Both the position numbers and the translations under genes were made by a program. The notes beneath the pieces were generated by a model. The model made no database searches and was not told the DNA's origin. It saw nothing but the letters and a program-made list of their open reading frames with translations. From Opisthorchis felineus (taxonomy: Eukaryota; Platyhelminthes; Trematoda; Opisthorchiida; Opisthorchiidae), in assembly GCA_004794785.1 (NCBI GenBank), contig SJOL01009857.1, positions 645,213-709,212 on the forward strand: a stretch of DNA of 64,000 nucleotides. The letters run 5' to 3'. Below, in pieces: positions 36,840-49,900 of the stretch (position 1 is the first letter of the stretch; each line of letters opens with the position of its first letter).

Positions 36840-39346
36840 GTTGCCTATGTTTCCGGGATAAAGCGTAAAATGAGTTGCCCTCTATGTGTACTCGCAAAAG
36901 TTTCATACGTCGACCAACAACAGCTATCTTGACTCCTTTTGCTCAATCGGGTAGTCCATCAAAAGTCACGAATTCTCCTCCAAGGGCGCTATTATCCCTA
37001 AATCCCTAAATCTTTTCTCAGGTTCACCTGGATTAATGGACAAATCGCTGTGCTCATGTTTGGCCTTTATTCGGTCATCCATGAATGCGAATCACCAGAA
37101 GACCTTCACTCATTTCTAGTTCTTCATCACCAGACTCCAACTCAAAAGTGAATTAATTTTGTGGTAGACAAACTTTGTGCACCAACATCATCAGAATCTG
37201 TAGAATGTGACAGATGCTTAGTTGCAGTTCGTGAACATTGATTTTGTACCGTCATCAAAACATTTCGTTTTATCGTTCTGACAAGACAAACTAAACATAG
37301 TCCATTTTTCAACACGTAACAACTAGAAGCAGGAACCGGATGGCGTTGCTCACTGTGCATATCTTATGACCTTCTTGATTAGATGGCTTTGTGTGCGTAG
37401 TTCGACTTTTTGCGTAACTGTGACCCGATTGCCCAAAGAGCGTGATTTAAATCGCATATGCGAGTCACAAAAAGACATTAGTGTGTGCTTCAAAGAACAA
37501 AACGTATGCGTCTGTGACTTGTTTCAGGGTAGATGGTGAATAGTTCGAAGCAGATTTGCAAGAAGCAACTGCAATCCGATACGAAGGACGCACCTCGAGC
37601 AGTTCCAAGATGCCGACGTTTATATTGGCAAATAATAGCGAATCCTATTTCAAACAACATCAATTTTGAAAAAAATTTCAATAAGAGAGCTGGATCCAAA
37701 GAATGGAAAGGCTCCCCCAAAACTTTGGCACTCTATTTCCTTATCGGATTACCAGATTTATCTATTAGATCAGCAACACGCAAAATATTTCGACCCATCA
37801 GTAGGGACCGTAGGCCTATGGCCTGCACACGAATTTAAGTAGCAAACAGCGAAACAAAATGAAATTATTCTCCAAGATTAATTCTGAAAAACTTATGAAC
37901 ACAACATCATTCGGTAAAAACAACAATTATGTGCTCAAACCACTCCGGAACCTAGACTGTCCATGCCACAGCATCATGCATTTTGCCAGTCGTTTTGGTG
38001 AACAGCTTATTGAAGTCGCGTTCGTTGTAACCTGGGATGCGGCACTGATCCAGTTTGTCAAAAGGACTCCGCACTGGTCGATAAACCCGGGCCTGCACTC
38101 ACATGCTCTTCAGGGAATGTAGAATGAATGGGCCTTGTATTGGACCAAACGTTTGCTTGACCAATGTACTGCACAGTAAATTTTAGTTATTTTTGCCTGA
38201 AAACAAGTGAATCATAGAGATGCCAGAAGAATTATTTCCATCTGTTCCATAATTTGATTACTGATGTGTAGCTCGCTGTCTTCTTGAGGTGTTCTTTAAG
38301 TAGAACAATATGCAGGTTTTAAAAGGTAGTTTTGAGTACATAGAACGGTCGCTTGTATTTAAAGGAACGACGGAGACTTTGGCTATTTTCCAACTGGTAA
38401 GTTTTATCCGCTAAAACACATCAAGTATTGGTTGTTTGGTTGTTTAAGTGAAAATCTATTGTGCGAAACTCTGCAGAAATCAGAGGATCTGGTGCCATAG
38501 TTAATTAGGAGTAGCCGCGCCTTTTTGCGGTGACTTTTCGTTATGCATAGGCTAGCCATGACACAACTAGGGGATCGTCAACGACAACTTGCTTAGAAGG
38601 GTAAAAGGGATTTTTCAAACTATCCGAACATTAAAAAGTGCGGTAATCAGCGTAGGAATTGGTAGGTGCCGTCAATAATCAGGAAATGCCGTCTACAATG
38701 ATGTATTTTATGCTCATTTAGGATACAGTATAAATATGTCAGTATGAATCCCTAGCAGCCGTCGGAGTGTATATGTATAAGATGAACACCTCAAAAAACC
38801 TCAAGGATCACTTCATGTAGATGTTGCAGGCATACACACTGTTGGTACCCAGTTTGGTCTCTCAAGGCTGCTCGTAGTAAGCGTGTTTCACGCGACAATA
38901 GAACTTTCAAACTGCATCCATAGTTTCCACTTGGATTTGACGTACTGTCATCCATAGTCTATTTCCACTTGTCGTCTGAGAACTGACTGATATGGCTGAA
39001 CTGTACACTTACCCTAGAAATCAAGCTCAGTTTTAGGTGAGCCCCGATCACTACAGAGTACTTTTTACTGGGCTGTAATTCTTATCTAGTCATCTGATGA
39101 ACCGATCACTCGGCAGCTTAGTTGAGTTACTTGTAGGCGAGTTGTTGGTAAGTCCATCGTCCTCTAGTGCATTTGGAAACATTGGCACCATCAAAACTCT
39201 GTGACTATCCCCATGTACTGTGACTGGTTATTTTTATTATTTGGTCAATTGAGTCAGTGAATTTGACCAGTAACTTCTAAGAAAACTTCAATTTTGTCGT
39301 TAAATAACTGGTGGATTATGCGTCGGTCATTCCCCCCAACTTGAGC
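36840..39346. other. Non-coding stretch, nothing recognised
   Basis: Mirror-image open frames at 37490-37838 on both strands show no domain. The remainder is AT-rich without recognisable elements. Confidence 0.4.
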
Positions 39347-39540
39347 CTAGTGAAATCCAAAATAATTGGGTTCTGACTCCGTACTGCCAATTACGGGATC
39401 TCCTTTTCGTACCCCAAACCTGTGTCCTCCTAGTGTATCACAACCGATAAAGATATCAACTGCCCTATCAAACAGCGTTATGTGAGACGAATTTAACGGA
39501 TCCAAATCAAAATTCACCTCTGCTTCATCAATGGGCAACC
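39347..39540 (-). CDS. Open segment, possible terminal exon, unknown product
   Basis: A minus frame with protein-like composition (PIDEAEVNFDLDPLNS, then DRAVDIFIGCDTLGGHRFG, ending PNYFGFH and a stop). It has no ATG start; the frame opens at TTG. Possible acceptor AGs lie near 39510 but the polypyrimidine tract is poor. The domain is unknown. Confidence 0.15.
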
Positions 39541-39550
39541 GGCCAAGCAA

Positions 39551-41400
39551 ATAGACTTGGCCAACTCACACATCGGTGTGATCATTCAACAACTAGAGTC
39601 ACCTACTTGTTTACCTGTTATTCAGTGGCTGTCTACAAGATATATGTAGCAAAAGTAGTGCTGGTAACAGTAAACCACAAACAAACAGACTGAAATTGCC
39701 TTCTCGTTCACTGCCGACGTCTCACTCGTTGAACTCACGGCAACCTGCTTCACCTGTTGGTTATCCCTATGATGTATCTAATGATGCTGCTTATTACTCA
39801 GCATGCGTCAAACTATGCCTACCTTTATTGGCAGTCATTAAATGAGACATGAACTATGAACTGGTGGTTCAGCAAGTTTTTCTGTGATATTACTTATGGC
39901 AAAGAGCATGAAAAATCATAAACCTGCTCATTTGGTGCTGGGCTCGTATCTTCTCTTAGTGTGCTACTTCAGACCTCGGGGTCATTCAAGTTTGACAAAC
40001 ATTCGAACAAGATTAAACTATTCACACAAAAATAATTGACCAATATTTTCTGATGCAATAGAAATGAAGGATGTGCGTGAGGAACTCTCAGTAAAAGCTC
40101 ATTTCAATACAGGTTCAAAGTCCTTCTGTTCAGCCTGCCAACTCTGTTGTATTGAAATCTGTGACACTTTACTTCAGTAGAATATTTTCCGTCTGTAATT
40201 TTAAACATTGGCGGCATAGAAATTACTAATCTTGAAGCTCTAAATGCAACACGGATCAATGGCGTTGGCACTCAGTCAGTATTCTGGTTAACGAAGTGGG
40301 TTTTTTTCTGTTGTGCCCAGTATAGACAAAAATGCATACCGTACATTTTATACAGCCGAAAACACTTTCATGGACTATAAATGCTAGAGCACAGCCATTA
40401 CGATTGTGGTTATCATGTGGAACACAAGAACTTTCTGTCTTACTGAGAATTCGGTTTTATTTTCGCAATCTTTAGTTGATTACTGACTGTGTAAGACCAA
40501 CGTGGGTGCTACATATAAACCGTAAGAATTATCATAGTGTCGGTTAAGGTTATAGGAATGCCTGTTTATAATTGTCAAACCTTTTCGCCTGAGCGGGTGT
40601 TGGATCAACTTCCCTAAATTATTAAGAAGCTTTATGAACCATCTGAGCTTACCGTAGTTCTCAGGTGCTTAAATTGCCTATAAATTTTGGATGGAGTTTG
40701 CGGTCAATTTATTTTATTGGTAGAATTTATTACTCAAACCATTTCAGCTACACAGGTGTCATCCCTATGGCTGTTACCGGTTTCTCCCAGTTACGGTTGC
40801 AGCTTTCTTTTCTTCAACTGTAGCTGTCGCCGCATTCACAGTCACGGTCCATCATTCTGATAAGCTTGTTTCGATAGCGATGGGGGCTGTTATCTGCTGC
40901 CACTTTCCCTTATGTACAGTTCGGTTTACACAACTGAACAAGTAGACTATTCGGTTCGTTCACAACATTTTAGCCACACTTCTGCAACCACGTTCCGATA
41001 AACCTGCAGTCGTTTTATAACGAAGTAGCCATGAAAATACAAGTAATAACCTTGGCTCCGCGTCAAACAATTGTTCACCTCACAAATCTACTGCGTTATG
41101 GGCTTTCCGTTCGTTAGTTTCGAATCGACAGTTAAACCGGGTGTGAAATCACGTCGTTTGCATCAACAGCCATACTAAATTCAAAGGATAAAAGCAAAAC
41201 GGGAATGGGGGTTTGCCTGAGTGGATTGAGACGGTCTTGTGCGTGCATGTAACACGCTCAGTCGAGAAGCAGTAGAGCTATTGTGAACTACGAACCGGAC
41301 ATCAGACTGGGTATGGCAGTCGCGGTACCGTCATTGGAACGTCGTACTTGGGTTTGTGGACAGTCCCATACGTGAACGTATCCGGTAGGTAAGTTAGGTT
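39551..41400. other. Non-coding stretch, nothing recognised
   Basis: AT-rich to 41.2 kb. The last 150 bp may hold a further, very diverged copy of the tandem repeat that follows (TGAGTGGATTGAGACGGTC... near 41219). Confidence 0.35.
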
Positions 41401-41404
41401 ATGG

Positions 41405-41850
41405 TGATAAAGGGCCGCCGTTGGCCGTTGGATCGGGCTATAATGAATAGCTGAAGCTTTAAAATAGACGGCGCGCATTATCACGAGACTAGTAGTCAAG
41501 ATCGGCATCCGAGATAAGGGACAATGCGTATGGGCATGAGTATGAATCACCGCCTTTGGCCAGAAAACTATACCTTCGTGCATAGTTGAGGCCTCGGTCA
41601 GCGGCGTGCATAGAAATATGCTTGCAGTTGCAATAAGTAGTCAAGGTAAGCAACAACGCGTACGGTTATGCGTTTGAAGGGCCGTTGTTGGCCGCTGGGT
41701 TAGGCTACCATGCATAGTTGAGGCCTCAGTCAGTGACGTACATGGATACGGGCCTACTAGTCAACATGGGTAGTCAACGGATGCGACAACTCATACACTT
41801 AGCATGATGAACGGCAATGACTGGCCTTATTTCCCAGCAATCTCGCTGCA
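41405..41850. repeat. Diverged tandem repeat, period about 133-145 bp, at least three copies
   Basis: Landmarks recur in order. The GGGCCG(C/T)(C/T)GTTGGCCG block is at 41411 and 41678, with a weaker copy near 41550 (CACCGCCTTTGGCC). GCATAGTTGAGGCCTC is exact at 41580 and 41712, with a diverged form (GAATAGCTGAAGC) near 41445. AGTAGTCAAG-type sequence is at 41491, 41636 and 41769. The 32-bp block at 41580-41611 matches 41712-41743 with few differences. The block is more GC-rich than its flanks. It is not recognised as a known satellite. Confidence 0.75.
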
Positions 41851-43743
41851 TTTTTTGACGTAGTCGAGCTTAGCGACGCCACGGTTTATAGTGGGCAAGA
41901 TCACTCATCGGGATGGTGTTAATTCACATGCAGATATCTTAAAACTCTGCTTTATCTCCTGACTAATTGTGCATAACTGAGAATAAGTGTCATTCACAGA
42001 GATGCATATTCGCATCAATACTGTATGCTGCATCAAGTTATCTTCGATTATTATGCTGTACGTAAGACGAGCCTCCTAAACAACAGTGCTGTGCCGAAGT
42101 TTGGTGAACAAACCCAATTTGGCACGTCTGACAAGTATAGCGGATCCAAACGTCGTCCAAGTATCCACTCTGGTGGAATTTACACTGGAAATTTTGTAAA
42201 TGTGATCGTCTACTAGGAGAACACCGTTGACGGTAGAAATATGCTACGACTTGACTTTGTGCTTTATCTCGTGAACTGATAATCGATCGTGGGTGGCGAT
42301 ACACTTGAAAGTTTGTGCAATTAAGTAAAGAGCTATGAGCGACACAGCACCGAAACGTGCTGCCGGAATAGATTGACTCCCTCTAAAATTCTCAGGTTCG
42401 CAAACCCGATAGTTTCGGCGAAATTAATTTCGGTTTGCTTCTAGTATTCAGCTTAACTTGGTTTTTGAGTAAACTGGATTTGAACACACACTCTTTCTAA
42501 CTGGATAGTAAGTGAACCAGTGAGAATGCCCGTTCTGGGTCAATCGCATGTGAGTCGATTCACGTAAAGCCCAACCCAAGCAAATGATTTTGACACCCTG
42601 TCACATGACCCATGTCCAATGTAGGGTATGTTGCAAAACATGTATCCGCAAGATGGCAGATGCTTTCGTGCAACAGCAATTTTGGCGCTCGGCGCTAATC
42701 TGGATGCTGTCATTGTTGATATTTTGGTTTGTGGCTGCTCGCCATCCTTGGTGACTTCCAGGGCAAGCTGTCTTGTTTCCGGTATCGAACGGTATCGAAC
42801 GGTATCGAATGAAGCTACGTCATTGGGAACAGTATAACTAAAGAGCGGTAAATGGCGAAAACTCGGGCAAAATACCTGCTTACCATGCTTTTTACTGGGC
42901 GCAGTACCTTTGCATCCAAAACAAACAGAGGAGCTCCTGTAAACCAAAGTAGGTATCTGACAGACGTTTGACTATTGTTTATGCCCTTAGGCGAGGCTGG
43001 CGTTGGTGTGTCCAGTTTATGGTGGGGACAGCGACTGGTTTGGTATGTGTCGATGGTGAACACGAGGCAGCCACACGTTACATTCGAACAATTCCCTCGT
43101 ATTTATTACGCCAACCATAGGTTAACAGTGCAGGTGCAAAATATTTCACACTGATGTAGAACATCCATTCCAACAGTAAAATCCGTGGCAATGCCAGGCG
43201 TCATTGGGGTGTAGTACTTACCGACTACGACGTAAGTACTATGCGTAGCCGACGTTGTGAGGTTACACGGCCTCCTAGTGAATTGCAGTCGATCAAACAC
43301 TTACTCGATGATCGTGGTTGTTTATCGGTTGTGCGGTGTTCCGAAAATAGGCGACTCAAGGAATCACTATACCGGTGGAGATAGAACCACGCCTGACACC
43401 CGATGCAGCATGTGCTGACTGTCACAAAAAATCGATCAAACTTACTAGCTGTGACGAACTCCTTGGATTTGTCTCACAGGATGCCTGCTTCAAAGATAGG
43501 AAAAATTTTCCGACACGGTTTGCGTGTAGCTGATTGTTTTTTAGTTTGCTTGGATAGAGACGGCGTAATATATTTCCTGGTCCAATACAGGAAATCATCT
43601 TGTGTCCGCCCAAACAAATTTTATCAAAACTGCGACAGTCTGAGGAGATTTCAGGGTTTAGAATAAATCCCTTCAGATGCTAAAATTTATGTAAAATTTT
43701 CCTCTGCCTAAACTATTGTTTCAGGGAAATTTCGCGTGCGCAC
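41851..43743. other. Mostly non-coding; one short minisatellite
   Basis: GGTATCGAAC is repeated three times in tandem at 42781-42810 (last base of the third unit changed). A long minus frame (42540-42947, 135 codons) runs through it and has no recognisable domain. Confidence 0.45.
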
Positions 43744-43975
43744 CTAAGAACCGACAATATATTTCATCATTCCCGCTTGGGACAGCGATGTGTGGGGCTG
43801 GCTACCGAGTCTAGTGTAATCAACATCTATTATGCTTCCGCCCTCAAATTTGCGCACAACAAATTTTGAAGACTGTCTTGCATCTAACCCTCCTGGATTA
43901 TCTGTCCGTGCGATCCTGAAGTTGCTCTCAAGATACTTTGGTTTTTTCTTGCGCCTCGAAACTATAATGACTTCT
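43744..43975 (-). CDS. Candidate exon, unknown product
   Basis: A minus frame with a basic then acidic composition (SRRKKKPKYLESNFRIA, then SSKFVVRKFEGGSIIDVDY). An acceptor-like GTCATTATAG lies near the 5' end and a weak donor GTTCTTAG near 43750. It is not recognised as a domain, and no partner exon was found. Confidence 0.2.
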
Positions 43976-43989
43976 GCCGACCGCAAGTT

Positions 43990-46900
43990 TATCCGATATT
44001 AGCTGAGGCGCGACTGTTAGGATAAAGGATAAATAAGGATGGCAAGACTGCGTCAGACACCGTTGAAAAAAGCGTCACCAAAGGAACACAGCGATGAACA
44101 ACTAGGTCATTTTTTGGGATTGGGGTGCAGCCCCCGAGATAAGTTGGAAGCTGGAGTTGCACTCCCATGAGGCTCCATTTGGTTCAAGTGCATTATGTGC
44201 AGCAAAAGATGACACCACGCCATCAAAAAGAATTACTTCTGACATTTGATGTGCGCCTACCACGGCAGGCTTTAAGCAATCTGAAGGAATTATTTTGGTA
44301 TGTGCAGTCTCAAGCTAGAATACAGAGTTCCTGGTTAATATGCTCAAGATGAGCTTAGTGTGAGTTTCCAGAATGTTGCCTAAAAACTGCCACAGTTGTT
44401 CTGTTCGGCGTTTTCATAAAGACATTCCAGAAGCCCCCTCCATCTCGCCGACTTGCGCCGCCATTTTGCCTGCCAAGGCCAGACATGAACGTCATCGAAC
44501 TTGAAAATAAACAATAATGTCCCTCCAGACAATTGTTGTGGTCCTGGCAGACCGCACACGCAAATGTTTGGACCGCCAATGGACAGTATCACGGAGTTTT
44601 CACCTCACTTGTTAAGACTGTTCATACAGGGATCCTGTCCAAATATTGGAAGAATGACGCCCTTATCGCATGCCTCAACAGCGGCGGTTTCATAAGTACA
44701 CGAACTACCTTCCAGTGGGGCTGAATGGCGTGTAATTCGGAATAATGATAGAATTTTCCGTAGAAGAATGAGCCCGTATCCGCCTGATACTGGTTTGTCC
44801 AACCCGGCGTATCACGGCTGTGTGAGGTTTTGTATTCCCGACATGGCTGACTCTATGCCACAAATAAAAAACATCAGACCAAGTAAAAACGGTTGGCACT
44901 GTCTACCTTAATTTTCAGAAAGCATGGATTGTGTTTAATCGCTATACTATTTTACCTGCCGTTTGTTACTTGCAATTTTTCCCATTATGGTATTGGCGCT
45001 CATTTATCGTGTTTCCCATTTTAGCACGATCATTTATTTATTAAATTTGATGGTTTTGCTCAATTATTCTCCCTCGTACTTTTCAATACCCGTTGTTCAG
45101 TGAAGACGTGACTTCAAAACTCGCATCCTGGATTTAGGCATTTTCTAAACCCTGAGTTGGTTTGTTCCCACCTGAGACTGGAGAGGTAATTTGGTGGATG
45201 TCCATCGGTCTACCGGAATCAGTTTTCTTCAGAGTCCGGATTTTGCGTTATTTAATCTTTCCTACACATTAGGTATATATCTTAGCACGCACTTCACCGC
45301 CTTTATACTGATTTATCTAGCCTGTTTTACTGCACCAATAATAAAGTTCATGTAACACCTGAAAGAAAAAAGACCCATCGCGAAATAGGCTATTGTGCTT
45401 TGAACGGAAAATTCAAAGTGAAAAAGGCGAAGAGATCGGCTATGAAATCTTGAGGTTTCATGGTCCTAAATGCTGGAGTTCCTAGAGTTACTTGCGTTTT
45501 TAGCTTTACTTCTGTTTCGCGTCGGATCGCACCAAAAATGAAGAAATCTTATCGCACATTATAATTGAGCAAAGGGGACTGTTTCGACCGTGTGCAGATG
45601 GATATCAGCTGAGTTAATTTTGGTTGAATATTTATTTTTATCTTGTACGGCGGATTTTAACCTGGCGCTGATTCCATGCTTTTCAAGGCTCAAAGACTTC
45701 TCAAATGGACAAATGGACACCAATTCACATATCTCCACGGTACATCTCGAAGAGAAAGTAGACTGCGGTAGCCAAAGATCTGCCGAGCCTTGCAAGGTGG
45801 TTTGTGGTGGAATTTGGTTTAAATAATTATTTTCAGAAAGCTTCGGAAGAATTGATCAATCCCACGGTTACTCATTTGTAAACGACGATTTTAGTTTGGG
45901 TGAAGATCTATTTTGTTTATTTAACCCACTATTAATCACAGAAGGTTAAGTGCAATGCTTGTTTAATAGCAAGCTACTAATTCACGTTCACCAAATACCG
46001 TGAGGATAGATGGATGAACCTATCAGCAGTGAGATAAAGCCAGTTGCTGGCTCCCATACGAATTTGTGTGAGGCCATTGGCGAATTCACAGATAACTAAT
46101 GATGTATCAGAGTAAGACCCTAAATCTTGTGGAGCTGGAATGCATGACGCACCTTGCACTGTTACAGCGATCAATCCGACATCAGTGCTCACTGACGCCC
46201 AGAGGCCGGTACGTAATGCGTTCTGCAGATAATTACGCATTTTCTACTCAAGCCTTCACTTGAACGGGCTAATTCTAGAGAGATGAACACTGGCGCTGTT
46301 ATCACCACGCCCTGCCATAACTCAAGTAAGCACTCATATATCGGAACACGCCAGTAACACTCTAGTGTTCTAGCGAGGTGACCTGTTGCAGTATACTAGA
46401 TCTTGTCGTGTGGCGACGGTTTGCAAACCTCAGCCACTCATTTAAAAACTCTGTATGACATCAGTTCAGCATTCAGAAAGTTTTTCGTGCCAGTTGGCCA
46501 ATGTAAGGAGTTCTGACAAACAGCTTCTGACCCTTGAGCTTAGTAGTTAGAACGGGTCTGGCATCATGTTCCTCAAAAATTTGTGCAACTCCGCTGGCCC
46601 TATGAGAACCACCCCGCATTCTTCAAGCCGTTTAAAACCAAAGGATCCGTTTGAGAACCGTAATCGTACTCCTATCCTGTCATAAGCACCCTAGAAGTTT
46701 CTCCGCCCATATAGAAAAAAACACGGTCTTCAGTACCTTATATCACCGCAGCCGTCGCTGGGTACCATCATTTGAGTAGCCCTGTCAAGTTTGTCCGACC
46801 TACCGGTGAGTAAAATAAGCAACTACCGACGCTGTCATTGTGTTTCTTCGCTATGTCTTATTTCGCTTCTGAAACATATTATACACACCCCCATGTACTC

Positions 46901-49900
46901 CACAGATGTAGGCTGGTCAGTTAAGAACTCCGGAGAATAACTAATTGCATTCTGCTGTCCATATCTGCCGCTTCTTTTCTTGTATCTTCATCCTATCTCT
47001 GTCTCGACCTTTAGGGTGCAAACTCTTGAGCAAGTTGGTCGGAGAAACCGCGGAAAGAACTTTGGGTTTCATTAGCCTCCATGAAAATAACAAGCCAAAA
47101 TGCTCTTTACGCTAGAGTTAGGTCAGTTGCTTCATGCGAATCAGTTGAAACGAAAGCCCGGTGACTTTACCCTTGCGTGGATAGCTTGCTCACCGACATT
47201 ACATGTGCGACACATGTTTGATCAGAAAGTTATCAAATACAAGCAAGATTCTATTGGTCTGATCGTATTCTCCTGGAAACTTGGGCACGGTGGTAACCTT
47301 GAAAAACAATGCCGCAGCGGGCATTGCACTACGCGAGCCAATTCGTTGCGTTAAGATTACAAAAAGCTCGTGTTGAGTACGAATGTTATGTTAGGCGAAT
47401 GGACGTCTCAACTTCTAAAAATGGCTACAAGGTCTTGCAGCAACGCGGGTGCACAGTTTTGGACAAAAAGGACTGTCAGCAGGGTAACAAGGACAGAGCA
47501 AGCGGCACCGACCTACACACTATTGTCACCATCATTTAGGCGCAAGAGCAGTTGCGGCTAATCTTCCCCATTTTTATCAACCACTTTTACAGGAGCAGGT
47601 ATATTCGCCAACTAAAGCGGAATTTCGCATCAAGTGACCGTTGATTGCAAAGTTTCTGCAGCCTCAGGCTCTAGCAATGACTTTCTTTTAACCACACTGT
47701 GATGGACTTGATTTTTTGCTCGCTTAAGAATGGAATACATCAACCTAGAAGGACAGAAATAAGGTAAACCCGGGGCAATCACGTCAACTTTTAGAAAGGT
47801 TATTTTCGAGATCATTGCCTTGGCTCTACAGTAGATACACGAAGACTACTAAATAGGGGCTGAAATCACTATATGAGAAGGCATCTTCAACCAGGTCCCA
47901 ATCTGTAAACTCTCTTACCCGATAGTCTCATACTGAGGGGCAGCGCGTGCATCATCGTCTGAAACAATCCTTATGAACCCGCAAGCCGCCGTTCCACAGT
48001 TTCCTGCTAACATGATTGCGGGTTGCGTGCACTTTATACTTCCGCATGAAACAATCGTTGTGTAGGGACACTTTCTGAATGGCATGCGTTTGGTCGTCCG
48101 AATGGTGGGTGTGCTTTGTAAGTTGACAAGCTGCACCCTCCAATGAGTTTCGCGTGGTGTTGGCAATGTTGACGTCTCTCGCACTAGTGAGTGGTAGGTG
48201 GACATGTTCGCCACGAGTTTTGGGTCGTGCGCCCTACTACCTGCGTGCAGCCACGTAACCTGCACGGACGGCAAATGACTGCAACAATAGAACGCACAGT
48301 CAGATTGTGAAGTGCAACTGCAGTAATTTTTACCGGTATTGCGAGTAAAAGAACTGCCTTCTTGTAAGTGAAAAGTGGCTTGAAATGTTTCCGAATAAAC
48401 TGGAGGTGCATTTACACTAAGTCACAACATTTAAGTACTCACATAAGAAATATCTGTCGTAGACAGTTTGATCAAAATTGTTTAAAAATTCCTCCCTTAT
48501 ATTGGTTAGGACTGTCGGTACCTGAGCACAAATTCCTATTAAATTGTTCTGCAAAGATTCAGGTAGCTGGCTCTTGAACACTTAGGAACCGTAGCATTTT
48601 TGTGCCAAATATTTATATGAACAAGGCTTTCGGGTGCACTTCCTGGTAGACTGATGACTATCGAGGGCTCCTTGTTCAGTGAATGTTGTGCTAAAGATTG
48701 CCCCACAAAAAGCGCTCACGATTTCACTTTCTCTCCAGTATAGGCTGAGGATACTCAACTATGGTGAAATCGCCCACAGACAGACAGACTGGCAACCACC
48801 TGTTCCAGAGAGATACTTTCGAGGGCTACCAAAACTCTACCGGCTTCACCGCCAGGTATTCAGACGTCTTTTGGAGTGTTTTTGGATCCCTATTGTAGGT
48901 TTTGCCCTGCAACAATTACTTTGCCTACGAGTCTTCGGTCAGGTTTATGAAGGATGAATCGGCGGCGGATCGCTCGGGAAAAGTAGATCCGATAAGTTAG
49001 CAGTCACAAATTACCGGATTTTGTGGTAATTTCCCAACTTAGCTTATGATTAACAACATAAGTGGAATATTCCAAGGCGTTGGATATTTATGGCGCGCGG
49101 TTTAAGGCTCTAGATAGGACGGAATAGGCCGAGTCGTCAACACTGTGTAAGTCAACCGTGCACTTCAGTTGAGGTACGAGACTTATCATGTCTCAGCCTT
49201 GCTGTCTATTCCGCATTACGAACCGTTAATCGGTAAGGGCGAAAGATGCCAACCACAGTCTGCTGCAAACTAGCTATTAATCATTTGCTTCATACGCGGT
49301 TTGCAAGCAAACTGCTGCGTTGTCCGGAATCGCCAGAACGTTCAGTGAAGTGTAGAAAAAAACTTTCGGTTACATAATAATCTAAGTTTTTTGGTATTCG
49401 ACCTTCAGAATGGTATTTAAGAAACATCATCACATCTGAAAACACTTTTAGCTTATGCTCCCAGAACAGTGTTCCTCAAATGTCTTCTTGCGGCGAGCCT
49501 TTTCTGCGACAATCAAATATATTATCATATCCCGCACTTTCGGTCAGCTTATCTGTACTTTGTTCATCCACCGTTTAAACGCTACATAACTCTATCACGG
49601 TCTCAGTGACACACTTAGACATCGGGTTGAAACGCCCTCACCCTTCATGATGCGTGAATCCTACTCTCGTATCTTTACCTAAAACACCGAGTTGATTTCG
49701 TCATTCGTACTGATCAGCACCACTTTTTGACATTTGGATACGTTACCTGGTTGAGTTGTTATATCGTTTTGTTGTGCACTTGCCCGCGTTCCTTGTCAAT
49801 GCTGTTGTATTAAAGTTCATTGACCAATTGTCTTATCAACAGTTCCCTCCGCGTTCAGGAATCTAAGTGGTGATGGCCCAGTAAACCCGAAAGCCAAAAC

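Noticed and set aside
42540..42947. 135-codon minus frame with several cysteines
   Set aside because: Considered as a retroelement zinc-knuckle region, but the Cys/His spacing does not fit and the frame crosses a decamer repeat.
47915..48274. 119-codon minus frame with Thr/Arg-rich text
   Set aside because: No domain, overlapping frames on the same strand, and no splice evidence.
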